Made by a program: the position numbers and the translations under genes. Below the pieces are notes generated by a model, which was given only the letters and a program-made list of their open reading frames with translations, was not told where the DNA came from and ran no database searches. From assembly GCA_902768065.1 (NCBI GenBank), contig CACXJP010000057.1:1-9022 (forward strand): a DNA stretch of 9,022 nt, in the 5' to 3' direction. The stretch is from an uncultured Erysipelotrichaceae bacterium. GTDB taxonomy: Bacteria; Bacillota_I; Bacilli_A; RF39; UBA660. Of this stretch, positions 1-6,919 are shown in pieces; positions within the stretch are counted from its first letter, which is position 1; every line of letters begins with the position of its first letter.

Positions 1-2135
1 AAACTACTCTTATTTAAAACAAGTAATAATTTATTTAATTGTTCTAAACCTGTCACATATAGATTGATTTCATAAATGTTTTTATTACCATGATTAATAA
101 CTTTTATTCCATCAACACTAATATTAGTCATAGAAATACTTTGTATTAAATCTAACATATGATTATCATTATCATTTGTATGAACAAGAATACAAGACAT
201 ATATCTCTTGTTAGAATTATTATTCCAAGAAACATCAACTGTTCTGTCTTCCAACATATCCAAATTATGACAATTCATTCTATGTACTGAAATACCATTT
301 CCTTTTGTTATATATCCAACTATCTCATCTCCATACACTGGATTACAACAGTTAGCAAGATTAACTTTAACTTTATCTATTCCACTAACAATAATATCTG
401 CATCAATACTCTTAGATGATACCTTAACAACTTTAGGAGCTGGCTCATCTTCCTTGTCCTTAAATATTACATTTATTACACTATTTGTAGGGATCTTACC
501 ATTTCCTATACCTAGATAAATATCATCAAAATCATTCACTTTAAATGACTTACAAATAGTATTCATATTTTCATCAGTAAAGAAATCTCCAAAAACGATT
601 TTTCTTTTTCTAAGTTCTTTTTCTAAAGAATACTTACCCTTTTCCATATAAACATCTTTATCATTTTTGGTAAAGAATGATTTTATTTTATTCTTAGTAG
701 CACTACACTTAACCATATTAAGCCATTCTTTTGAAGGTGTAGAACTCTTATTAGTATTTATTTTAACAATATCATTATTCTTAAGTTCATAATCTAGTGG
801 AACTATATTATTATTAACAATTGCACCAACTGTAGATTCTCCTACTTTTGTATGAATCTTGTAAGCAAAGTCTATTGGAGTTGCACCCTTTGGTAATTCA
901 ATAACATCACCTTTTGGAGTAAAACAATAAATATTATTATTTAACACTTCATCTCTTACACTATTAACAAACTCTTCACTAGACATCTTATCATGACTTA
1001 AATCAATAATTGATTTAAAAAATTGAAGTTTTTGTTCTGTTGTATTTGTAAGATTTGCACTATTTTGACTTCCTTTATTTTCTTTATAAGCCCAATGTGC
1101 TGCAATACCATTTTCAGCAACCTCATCCATTTCATGAGTTCTAATTTGTACTTCAAACAAATATCCATCAATTCCAAATACAGTTGTATGTAGAGACTGA
1201 TACATATTAGGTTTTGGCATAGCAACATAATCTTTAAATCTATTTGGAAGAGGTCTAAACTTAGAATGGATTAGTCCCAATGCGAGATAACATTCTTGCT
1301 CTGTATTAACGATAATTCTTAATGCAAGTAAATCATATATATCACTAAACTTTTTACCTTTATCAAGTTTATTATAAATACTATAAATTGATTTACTTCT
1401 CCCTTTCATCTCATGTGGAATATGATGATCATTCAATAGCTTAGCAAGATCTTCTTGCATATCATAAACAATTTTATCTCTTTCAAGTTTTGTCTTATTA
1501 AGCTTTTCTGCAATATCATAAAATACATCAGGCTTTAAATATCTAAGTGATAAATCTTCTAATTCACTTTTAATTCTATGAATTCCTAAATGATGAGCAA
1601 TTGGAGCAAAAATATCAAGTGCCTCATGAGCTTTTTGCTTTTGCTTATGATCAGGCAATGCCCAAAGTGTTCTCATATTATGAAGTCTATCTGCAAGTTT
1701 TATAATGATAACTCTTACATCCTCACTCATTCCAACGATTATTTTTTTATAATAATCAATTAAATATTCATTTTCTGTTGAAAAATTAATTTTACTTAAC
1801 TTCGTAACTCCTTGAACTAGTTTTGTAATTGTACTACCAAATTCTTCTCTCATTTCTTCATCTGTACAATCACAATCTTCTAAAATATCATGCATAATCC
1901 CCGCAGCAATAGTTTCATAATCTGCATATACTGTTGTAAGAATTAAGGCAACATTCATTGGATGATAAATGTACGCCTCCCCACTCTTTCTAAATTGACC
2001 AGCATGCTTTTCTTCTGCAAAATCATATGCCTTTTTAACTATATTGATTTGTTCTTCATCATCAATATAAATTTTAGCCTTTTCTAAAATATCTTCTATT
2101 TTAATATTATCTAAACTTTTTGACAAAGAACTCAT
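1..2135 (-). CDS. rel: Bifunctional (p)ppGpp synthetase/hydrolase Rel (RelA/SpoT family), 3' end cut by window edge
   Basis: Makes and degrades the alarmone (p)ppGpp in the cytoplasm, working on ribosomes during amino-acid starvation. I read 711 codons in one open frame from ATG 2133-2135 to the window edge; family members are about 720-740 residues, so only a short tail is missing. Order of domains: HD hydrolase (about 40-200) with FRKSG (R49), HP (H58), HDILED (H82, D83, E86, D87) and KLADRLHNM (D149); synthetase (about 240-350) with GRSKSIYSIY, RFKD (299-302), MYQSLHT (Y312) and EVQIRT (E328); TGS (about 402-461); Cys-containing zinc-finger domain with NCCNPV (C596, C597), H618 and C622; then the start of an ACT domain from about 645. 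The intact HD residues and RFKD, rather than the EFDD-type signature of synthetase-only RelA, support a bifunctional enzyme. It starts 9 bases after the secDF stop, so it is probably cotranscribed and translationally coupled. TTG at 2124-2126 (codon 4) is an alternative start. Confidence 0.95.
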   Translation of the reverse strand, partial: MSSLSKSLDNIKIEDILEKAKIYIDDEEQINIVKKAYDFAEEKHAGQFRKSGEAYIYHPMNVALILTTVYADYETIAAGIMHDILEDCDCTDEEMREEFGSTITKLVQGVTKLSKINFSTENEYLIDYYKKIIVGMSEDVRVIIIKLADRLHNMRTLWALPDHKQKQKAHEALDIFAPIAHHLGIHRIKSELEDLSLRYLKPDVFYDIAEKLNKTKLERDKIVYDMQEDLAKLLNDHHIPHEMKGRSKSIYSIYNKLDKGKKFSDIYDLLALRIIVNTEQECYLALGLIHSKFRPLPNRFKDYVAMPKPNMYQSLHTTVFGIDGYLFEVQIRTHEMDEVAENGIAAHWAYKENKGSQNSANLTNTTEQKLQFFKSIIDLSHDKMSSEEFVNSVRDEVLNNNIYCFTPKGDVIELPKGATPIDFAYKIHTKVGESTVGAIVNNNIVPLDYELKNNDIVKINTNKSSTPSKEWLNMVKCSATKNKIKSFFTKNDKDVYMEKGKYSLEKELRKRKIVFGDFFTDENMNTICKSFKVNDFDDIYLGIGNGKIPTNSVINVIFKDKEDEPAPKVVKVSSKSIDADIIVSGIDKVKVNLANCCNPVYGDEIVGYITKGNGISVHRMNCHNLDMLEDRTVDVSWNNNSNKRYMSCILVHTNDNDNHMLDLIQSISMTNISVDGIKVINHGNKNIYEINLYVTGLEQLNKLLLVLNKSS

Positions 2136-2143
2136 CTCCCCTC
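2136..2143 (-). promoter_or_regulatory. Ribosome binding site of rel, unusually close to the ATG
   Basis: Minus-strand GAGGGGAG lies between the secDF stop (2145-2147) and the rel ATG (2133-2135). The purine core GAGGGG ends only 2 bases before the ATG, closer than the usual 5-9. In-frame stops TAA and TGA lie just upstream, so no earlier start is possible. The tight spacing suggests either coupled reinitiation by ribosomes ending secDF, or use of the TTG three codons on (spacing 11). Confidence 0.55.
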
Positions 2144-2144
2144 A

Positions 2145-4421
2145 TTAACAATTTACGCCTTTGACTTTTTTCTCCTCAAGACTATCTTTATAAATTCTTT
2201 TTTTCTTTTCTGTTTTTCCAATATTTTTCTTCTCAAGCATTAGGAAGAATACTGTTGCAATAAATATTGATGAATAAGTTCCAGCAATTAATCCAATTAA
2301 CATTGCAATATTAAATGTAAATATTCCACTAGAACCCAAAATCATAAGAATGATAACAGGAAGCAATGTTGTAATAGTTGTATATATTGTTCTTGTAAAT
2401 GTTTCCTGAATACTTCTATTTGCAATCTCTTCAAGTTTATCTGCAGTCATTTTCTTATCATTAGCATTCCCTATATTCTCACGAATCCTATCAAACGAAA
2501 CAATTGTATCATTTATTGAATAACCAATAATTGCAAGTACAGCAGCTATAAACATAGAACTTACTTGGAATCTACAAATTGCAAAAACACTAAACATAAT
2601 TAATACATCGTGAATAAGTGCTAAAGTTCCACCTACAGCATAACTAAATTTAAATCTAATAGAAACATATACTATAATTCCTATTAAAGCTATTAATACG
2701 GAAAGAATAGCATTCTTAACTAATTCTTTTTGAACTATATTTGAAACAACACCTATATTAACCTTAGCATCATATTTATCTTCAAAATAACTATTCACTT
2801 TCTTTACTGTTTCTCCATCCAAAGCATCATCTATTCTAATACTAGATTCATCATCAGATATAGTAATACTACTTGCCTTAAGATTAAGTTCCTTCATATC
2901 TGCATTTAAACCATCTTTAGATAATTTTTTTTCAGTAACAACTGTAATATCAGTACCTGTTTTATAATCAATACTTAAATTAAAACCTTTAAATTCTAAG
3001 AATAAACATCCTACCAAAATAATTAGTAATGAAATTCCCATACATACCTTTTTATACTTTAAGAAGTTAATCTTACTAAATCTATTTGGTTTAACTTCTT
3101 CATTTTTAGAAACATCTGGAATATCTTCTTTATTAACATTGATAAACAATTTAATCTTATCATTAAAGAAATCTGTCTTAACAAATAACTTTAATAATGT
3201 TCTTGTTAAGAATACCATAGTAAACATAGTAACAATAACTGTAATTATCAACATAGTTGCAAAACCTTTAATACTAGATTCACCTAAATTAAACATAATT
3301 ATTGCAACTATTAATGTAGTTATATTAGAATCAATTATTGCACTAAAACTTGATTTAGAGCCCTCTCTAAATGCATTAGGAAGACTCTTTCCTTTTAATA
3401 ATTCCTCTTTTATTCTTGCAAATGTAATAACATTAGAATCAACCGCCATTCCAATTCCAAGAACTAAAGCAGCAATACCAGGAAGAGTAAGTACTCCACC
3501 TACTACCCAGAACACTCCAAATACTAAGAATGTATAAATCATCATAGACACTGCAGAAATAAATCCTGAAAAATGATATACAACAATTAAAATTAATACA
3601 ATTGCTGCAATTGCAATAATACCAGCAGTAAGTGTAGTCGATAAAGTCTTCTCACCAAAAGATGCTCCTACAGTATTTGAACTAATTTCAGTTAACTTAC
3701 TTGGCAATGAACCACTATTGATTAAATCAACCAAATTGCTAACTTCTTCTTGAGTAAAATTACCTTGTATAATAACATCAGATGCAAATCCTTGTGAAAC
3801 TGTTGCTGCACTTAAACAATTAGATTCACTTGTTCCACAAACACTAGCTTCTTTCTTATAACTATCTCTTAAATCATTATAATCTAACCATATAACTATC
3901 TTATTATCTTCTTTTTTACTTATTTCATTAGTCACTTCATAAAATTTATCCTTATCTTTAACTGATAAAGCAACAGCAGGATTTCCTGCAGAATCTTGTC
4001 CAATCTTAGCTCCACCTGCTTTTAAAACATCACTGCTCATAAGTAAGTTATCTTCAGTATCCCTGAAAGATAAAGTAGCTACAGTACTTAATTGAGTTCT
4101 TGCTTCTTCAGGATTTTTAACACCAGCAAGTTTAACTCTAATCTTATCATTACCTTCAATTACTATTTCTGGTTCAGAAACACCTAAACTATCAATTCTT
4201 TTACTAAGAGTTTTATAAGTAGCAGTTATCTTCTCATTAGTCATCTTAGAACCATCTATTGAAGTTGCCTTGTAAAGTATCTCAAAACCACCTTGTAAAT
4301 CTAATCCAAATTTTAAATTTTTAAATAATGGCACAAACAAAAAACCAATTCCAACCATTAATAAAACTAAAATTGTAGAAGAGATAATAACCCTTTTCTT
4401 CCCATTTTTCTTAGTCTTCAT
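2145..4421 (-). CDS. secDF: Protein translocase subunit SecDF (fused SecD-SecF)
   Basis: Membrane RND-family protein that helps SecYEG export proteins, using the proton motive force to pull substrates outward. The 758 residues carry SecD then SecF in one chain, as in Bacillus; many bacteria have two genes. TM1 is about 12-32, followed by the SecD signature FGLDLQGG (38-45) and the extracytoplasmic P1 domain (about 50-260). Five hydrophobic segments follow (about 262-410) with GIGMAVDSNV, whose D328 matches the proton-path aspartate. A charged cytoplasmic linker (411-457) leads into SecF: TM about 458-475, NLSIDYKTGTDI, P4 domain, then five more segments with YSINDTIVSFDRIREN (D638, R645). The tail is lysine-rich. 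About 12 TM segments match the family. Start ATG has AGGGAG 7 bases upstream. It lies 46 bases after the ComN-like gene and 9 before rel. Cys196 and Cys202 form a close extracytoplasmic pair. Confidence 0.96.
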   Translation of the reverse strand: MKTKKNGKKRVIISSTILVLLMVGIGFLFVPLFKNLKFGLDLQGGFEILYKATSIDGSKMTNEKITATYKTLSKRIDSLGVSEPEIVIEGNDKIRVKLAGVKNPEEARTQLSTVATLSFRDTEDNLLMSSDVLKAGGAKIGQDSAGNPAVALSVKDKDKFYEVTNEISKKEDNKIVIWLDYNDLRDSYKKEASVCGTSESNCLSAATVSQGFASDVIIQGNFTQEEVSNLVDLINSGSLPSKLTEISSNTVGASFGEKTLSTTLTAGIIAIAAIVLILIVVYHFSGFISAVSMMIYTFLVFGVFWVVGGVLTLPGIAALVLGIGMAVDSNVITFARIKEELLKGKSLPNAFREGSKSSFSAIIDSNITTLIVAIIMFNLGESSIKGFATMLIITVIVTMFTMVFLTRTLLKLFVKTDFFNDKIKLFINVNKEDIPDVSKNEEVKPNRFSKINFLKYKKVCMGISLLIILVGCLFLEFKGFNLSIDYKTGTDITVVTEKKLSKDGLNADMKELNLKASSITISDDESSIRIDDALDGETVKKVNSYFEDKYDAKVNIGVVSNIVQKELVKNAILSVLIALIGIIVYVSIRFKFSYAVGGTLALIHDVLIMFSVFAICRFQVSSMFIAAVLAIIGYSINDTIVSFDRIRENIGNANDKKMTADKLEEIANRSIQETFTRTIYTTITTLLPVIILMILGSSGIFTFNIAMLIGLIAGTYSSIFIATVFFLMLEKKNIGKTEKKKRIYKDSLEEKKVKGVNC

Positions 4422-4467
4422 TTTTTCACTCCCTAAACATTATATAAATTCTTTTCAAAGCATGTGA

Positions 4468-4680
4468 TTAAATATTTTTTAAATCCAAATTAAGGATGTC
4501 ATCAACAACATCCGAAAGCATTAAGTTCTTAGCCTTTTTCCATTTACTATTAACCAAATACTCCCAAATATCATTCTCAGTAATTTGATAACCCAAAGAT
4601 ATACCTTCCTTAACTTTTACTTTTAAAGAAGGCTCTACCCTATCAAATAATTCTCCAATCGATTTAAATTCATCAATCAT
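4468..4680 (-). CDS. comN: ComN-like post-transcriptional regulator (YrzD/ComN family small protein)
   Basis: Small soluble acidic/basic protein of 70 residues without a signal peptide or membrane segment. Its centre, ITENDIWEYL then KWKK then LSDVVDDIL, resembles my memory of the Bacillus ComN/YrzD family (about 98 residues in B. subtilis), where ComN affects comE mRNA after transcription and interacts with DivIVA. The B. subtilis gene also lies close to secDF, which supports the call. This copy is shorter than the Bacillus one, and no competence gene is in view, so the target here is unknown. Start: GTG at 4687-4689 would add three residues, but the purine-rich AGAAGAG is directly against that GTG and about 10 bases from ATG 4678-4680, so I prefer the ATG. 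First gene of the probable comN-secDF-rel operon. The family call rests on remembered motif and context, not a search. Confidence 0.68.
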   Translation of the reverse strand: MIDEFKSIGELFDRVEPSLKVKVKEGISLGYQITENDIWEYLVNSKWKKAKNLMLSDVVDDILNLDLKNI

Positions 4681-4711
4681 AAAAATCACACTCTTCTTAT
4701 GAACTAAAAAT

Positions 4712-4717
4712 ATTATA
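4712..4717 (-). promoter_or_regulatory. Probable -10 box of the comN-secDF-rel operon
   Basis: Minus-strand TATAAT, 31 bases before the preferred ATG, gives a leader of about 25 bases. No good -35 is seen at 16-18 bases: a TTGACT at 4740-4745 is 22 bases away, too far for a normal sigma-A promoter. It lies just downstream of the xerC terminator, where a new promoter is expected. In such AT-rich DNA a lone TATAAT can be chance. Confidence 0.45.
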
Positions 4718-4751
4718 ACTAATTTAATAAAAAAATTAAAGTCAAATAAAT

Positions 4752-4778
4752 AAAAAAGATGAATTAATCATCTTTTTT
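4752..4778 (-). terminator. Intrinsic terminator of xerC, containing its stop codon
   Basis: Perfect 11-bp inverted repeat (4752-4762 with 4768-4778) with a 5-base loop holding the xerC stop TAA. In minus-strand RNA it reads A-tract, GATGA, loop, TCATC, then six U, one A and UUU. The repeat is symmetric, so it could act in both directions. Only two G-C pairs make the core weak. Confidence 0.6.
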
Positions 4779-5669
4779 TGCTCTCGGAAAACTATGATAA
4801 TAAACTTCTTTTAATCTATCTGTCGTAACATGAGTATAAATTTGCGTTGCTTTAATGCTTTCATGTCCTAATAATTTTTGAACAGTTAACAAATCACACC
4901 CCTCATTTAACAAATGTGTAGCAAAAGAATGTCTTATCATATGAGGTGAAATATTCTTATTAATACCTGTTTGTTTAATTATTTTATCAAGAATAAACCT
5001 GACACCTCTTTCAGTAAGAACCCCACCATTTTTATTTAAAAATAAGGATTCACTTTTATTAATATTTAAAGATAAATATCCATCTTTAAGATATTTTTTT
5101 AAAATATCCTCACAATACTCTCCATAATTTAAATATCTCTCTTTATTACCTTTTCCAATAATCAAAATAGTTCTTCTATTAAAATCTATATCTTTAACTT
5201 TAATACTTACAAGTTCTCCTACACGACAACCTGTTGCATATAACATTTCAAGTAATAACAAATCTCTTTGTCCCAAAGCAGTATTTGTATCAGGAATTAA
5301 AAACATCTCTTCTAATTCATTATAATCAAAATATCTAGGTAATTTTTTACTTTTTTTTGGTCCATTAACAAGAGAAAAAACATTATTATGAACAATACCT
5401 TCATTAACTAAATATTTATAAAAACCTCTAAGAGCACTTAATTTTCTATCAATAGAAGAATTATTATCCTCCTTTTCTTTTAAATACATTAAATAAAACC
5501 TAATATCACTATACTCTATATTCTTATAATTAAGTCCCTCACTATTAATATAATTAAAAAACTCCGTTATATCATTTTCATAACTCATAATTGTATAATT
5601 AGAATAGTTCTTTTGATATTTTAAAAATTCTAAATAGTCATCAATGACTTTATCTCTTTCTAATCTCAT
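4764..5669 (-). CDS. xerC: Tyrosine recombinase, XerC/CodV type
   Basis: Cytoplasmic site-specific recombinase that, with a XerD partner, resolves chromosome dimers at dif near the terminus. The 301 residues match the usual 295-305. The N-terminal SAM-like core-binding domain (about 5-95) contains KNYSNYTIMSY and KLSALRGFYKYL. The catalytic domain (about 110-295) has every active residue: R149 in ATGCRVGEL, K173 in GKGNKER, H243 and R246 in SPHMIRHSFATHLL, H269 in LLGHES, and Y278 in TQIYTHV. The end FPRAKK resembles the HPRA tail of XerC/XerD. XerC is preferred over XerD because KNYSxYTI and the NGGxLTxRGxR stretch resemble B. subtilis CodV as I recall it, and because codV lies close to topA there. 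If the genome has one Xer protein it may serve both roles. Upstream ribosome site (AGAGAAGTG) is weak; the next Met is residue 28, inside the domain, so this start stands. No attachment-like repeats suggest a phage integrase. Confidence 0.88.
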   Translation of the reverse strand: MRLERDKVIDDYLEFLKYQKNYSNYTIMSYENDITEFFNYINSEGLNYKNIEYSDIRFYLMYLKEKEDNNSSIDRKLSALRGFYKYLVNEGIVHNNVFSLVNGPKKSKKLPRYFDYNELEEMFLIPDTNTALGQRDLLLLEMLYATGCRVGELVSIKVKDIDFNRRTILIIGKGNKERYLNYGEYCEDILKKYLKDGYLSLNINKSESLFLNKNGGVLTERGVRFILDKIIKQTGINKNISPHMIRHSFATHLLNEGCDLLTVQKLLGHESIKATQIYTHVTTDRLKEVYYHSFPRAKKDD

Positions 5670-5693
5670 TTAGTATCACTTCTCTTTAGAATA

Positions 5694-5699
5694 ATTATA
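5694..5699 (-). promoter_or_regulatory. Probable -10 box of xerC
   Basis: Minus-strand TATAAT, 24 bases before the xerC ATG, giving a leader of about 18 bases. The -35 position falls in the U-tract of the upstream terminator and has no convincing hexamer. Placement right after a terminator supports it. Confidence 0.42.
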
Positions 5700-5713
5700 C
5701 AACAAAAACAAAT

Positions 5714-5739
5714 AAAAAAAGAAGAATTATTCTCCTTTT
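5714..5739 (-). terminator. Intrinsic terminator of the 369-residue protein gene, stop codon as the loop
   Basis: Minus-strand RNA forms AAAAGGAGAA, loop UAA, UUCUUCUUUU (5730-5739 with 5717-5726) and contains a run of seven U (5720-5714). One pair is G-U on the minus strand and would be an A-C mismatch on the plus strand, so the hairpin is oriented for minus-strand transcripts. The three-base loop is exactly the stop codon at 5727-5729. Confidence 0.6.
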
Positions 5740-6836
5740 ACTTTTCTATATATTTTATTGTCTATCTTTTTATCAGACAATCTACCATAAAGCATACAAA
5801 ATGCATATGCTTTATTTAATATAACATCACTCTCACTAAATAAGCTTTGAATATTATTAACTATACTTTTCGTAATATTATTATTAGTTAATTCCGAATA
5901 ACCATCAACTTCATTAAACCTTTTAGTGACCAATAGCATATAAATTAATCTTAACAATCTAGAATCCAAATTATTAAGTTGCTTATATTCTAGATCACTA
6001 CAATTAAACTTATCTCTATTAAATAAAACCTTATCTTTTTCTAAAACAAAAGAATCTGTATCTAATTGAGATAAAAAATCAATAACTTCAAAAGACTTAT
6101 TTGATTCTTCATTATCTAAAAATAAATTAAGCTGTCCCTCTCCATATCCTTTTTCAGTATAAATAGATATATCCTCTTTACACACATCTCTTACAGTATT
6201 TAAATCAACTTGATATTCTAATGCTACATTAGAAATACTACCACCAATATTTTTTATCTTTTCATACCTATCCATTGCTTCAACAATATTTCTAACCAAA
6301 GGATAAGAATTAATTGCCCATGACGAATCTTTATTCTTTATTTGATATGCAGCTCCTAGATTATTGCAATTTTTAAAATAATTAATATATTTTAAATATA
6401 CATTATGACATTTTGATTCAATAAATCTATAAAATCTTCTATCATTAATCATTCTATATGCAAAATCATCAAGTATTTTATAATTAGAAAAACAACATGG
6501 AAGTCCCTTTAATTTTTCTTCACTATATCTTCGTAATTCTTTAGCTTCTATACTGTCTGCATAAATGTTTTCAAGATAATATATCTTATCCCCATTTCTA
6601 CATACAATAAATAAATCAGTATTATAATTATCAAGTCTTCCAGTACTAACCAAATAATGAACTAATTCTTCCTGAGAAGAATAACCTAATGTCATATAAT
6701 CAATTGACTCCAAAGAATTATCTAATTTTCTAATACCTGTCCCAAAACCATATATATCAAAATCAGATAATCCTATAGTTTTTACATTATTAGTATCCTT
6801 ATCTCTTCCAAATAAATAGTATCTATTTTTTGACAT
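5727..6836 (-). CDS. Hypothetical protein with a possible HTH and a QLNLF sliding-clamp-like motif
   Basis: I do not recognise this 369-residue protein. It has no signal peptide or membrane segment and is probably cytoplasmic. Residues 1-95 look like a mixed alpha/beta domain, with YYLFGRD near the start and a hydrophobic strand LFIVC followed by DKIYYLENIY. Residues 96-190 look helical and basic/aromatic, with scattered cysteines (C114, C115, C143, C157) that do not form a clear zinc site. Residues about 199-220 (SISNVALEYQVDLNTVRDV) could be a helix-turn-helix. QLNLF at 235-239 lies in an acidic, flexible-looking stretch and matches the QLxLF sliding-clamp motif. A second helical region follows (250-355) with a basic tail. 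Start ATG has GGAG 8 bases upstream and its own promoter and terminator, so it is a single-gene unit. Codon use resembles its neighbours. It sits between topA and xerC, where Bacillus has trmFO, but nothing in it resembles TrmFO (no FAD-binding GxGxxG). A DNA-maintenance role is only a guess. Confidence 0.85.
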   Translation of the reverse strand: MSKNRYYLFGRDKDTNNVKTIGLSDFDIYGFGTGIRKLDNSLESIDYMTLGYSSQEELVHYLVSTGRLDNYNTDLFIVCRNGDKIYYLENIYADSIEAKELRRYSEEKLKGLPCCFSNYKILDDFAYRMINDRRFYRFIESKCHNVYLKYINYFKNCNNLGAAYQIKNKDSSWAINSYPLVRNIVEAMDRYEKIKNIGGSISNVALEYQVDLNTVRDVCKEDISIYTEKGYGEGQLNLFLDNEESNKSFEVIDFLSQLDTDSFVLEKDKVLFNRDKFNCSDLEYKQLNNLDSRLLRLIYMLLVTKRFNEVDGYSELTNNNITKSIVNNIQSLFSESDVILNKAYAFCMLYGRLSDKKIDNKIYRKVKGE

Positions 6837-6859
6837 AATTTCATCTCCAATTAGGGCAT

Positions 6860-6888
6860 ATTATACCATAAGTCATCAAAAAAGGCAA
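6860..6888 (-). promoter_or_regulatory. Sigma-A-type promoter with extended -10 for the 369-residue protein gene
   Basis: Minus-strand -35 TTGCCT (6883-6888), spacer of exactly 17, and -10 TATAAT (6860-6865) preceded by TG plus one base, an extended -10. The predicted start near 6853 gives a leader of about 17 bases holding the GGAG ribosome site (6845-6848). The -35 lies in the downstream part of the topA terminator region. Confidence 0.75.
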
Positions 6889-6890
6889 TT

Positions 6891-6919
6891 AAAAAGAGCA
6901 AGCCTTTTCATGCTTACTC
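6891..6919 (-). terminator. Intrinsic terminator of topA, containing its stop codon
   Basis: Minus-strand RNA pairs GAGUAAGC (6919-6912) with GCUUGCUC (6903-6896), 8 bp with one U-G, around an 8-base loop, followed at once by UUUUU (6895-6891) and AAUU. The topA stop (6914-6916) is inside the first arm. This is the most GC-rich stem of the three terminators here. Confidence 0.75.

Noticed and set aside
998..1228. Minus-strand open frame of 76 codons
   Set aside because: It overlaps rel in another frame, inside the conserved synthetase region. The real frame encodes RFKD and EVQIRT motifs.
3139..3537. Plus-strand open frame of 132 codons
   Set aside because: It lies wholly inside secDF on the opposite strand, has no recognisable domain and reads as the low-complexity antisense of SecDF membrane segments.
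4439..4444. TATAAT between comN and secDF as a separate secDF promoter
   Set aside because: No -35 is seen at 16-18 bases, and transcription would start inside or next to the secDF ribosome site, leaving almost no leader.
4712..4745. TTGACT (4740-4745) plus TATAAT (4712-4717) as a full promoter
   Set aside because: The spacer is 22 bases, too long for a sigma-A promoter. Only the -10 box was kept, at low confidence.
4764..5669. Recombinase as a phage or mobile-element integrase
   Set aside because: Length, XerC-like signature and the PRA tail fit a housekeeping Xer protein. No flanking direct repeats, tRNA gene or phage genes are visible.
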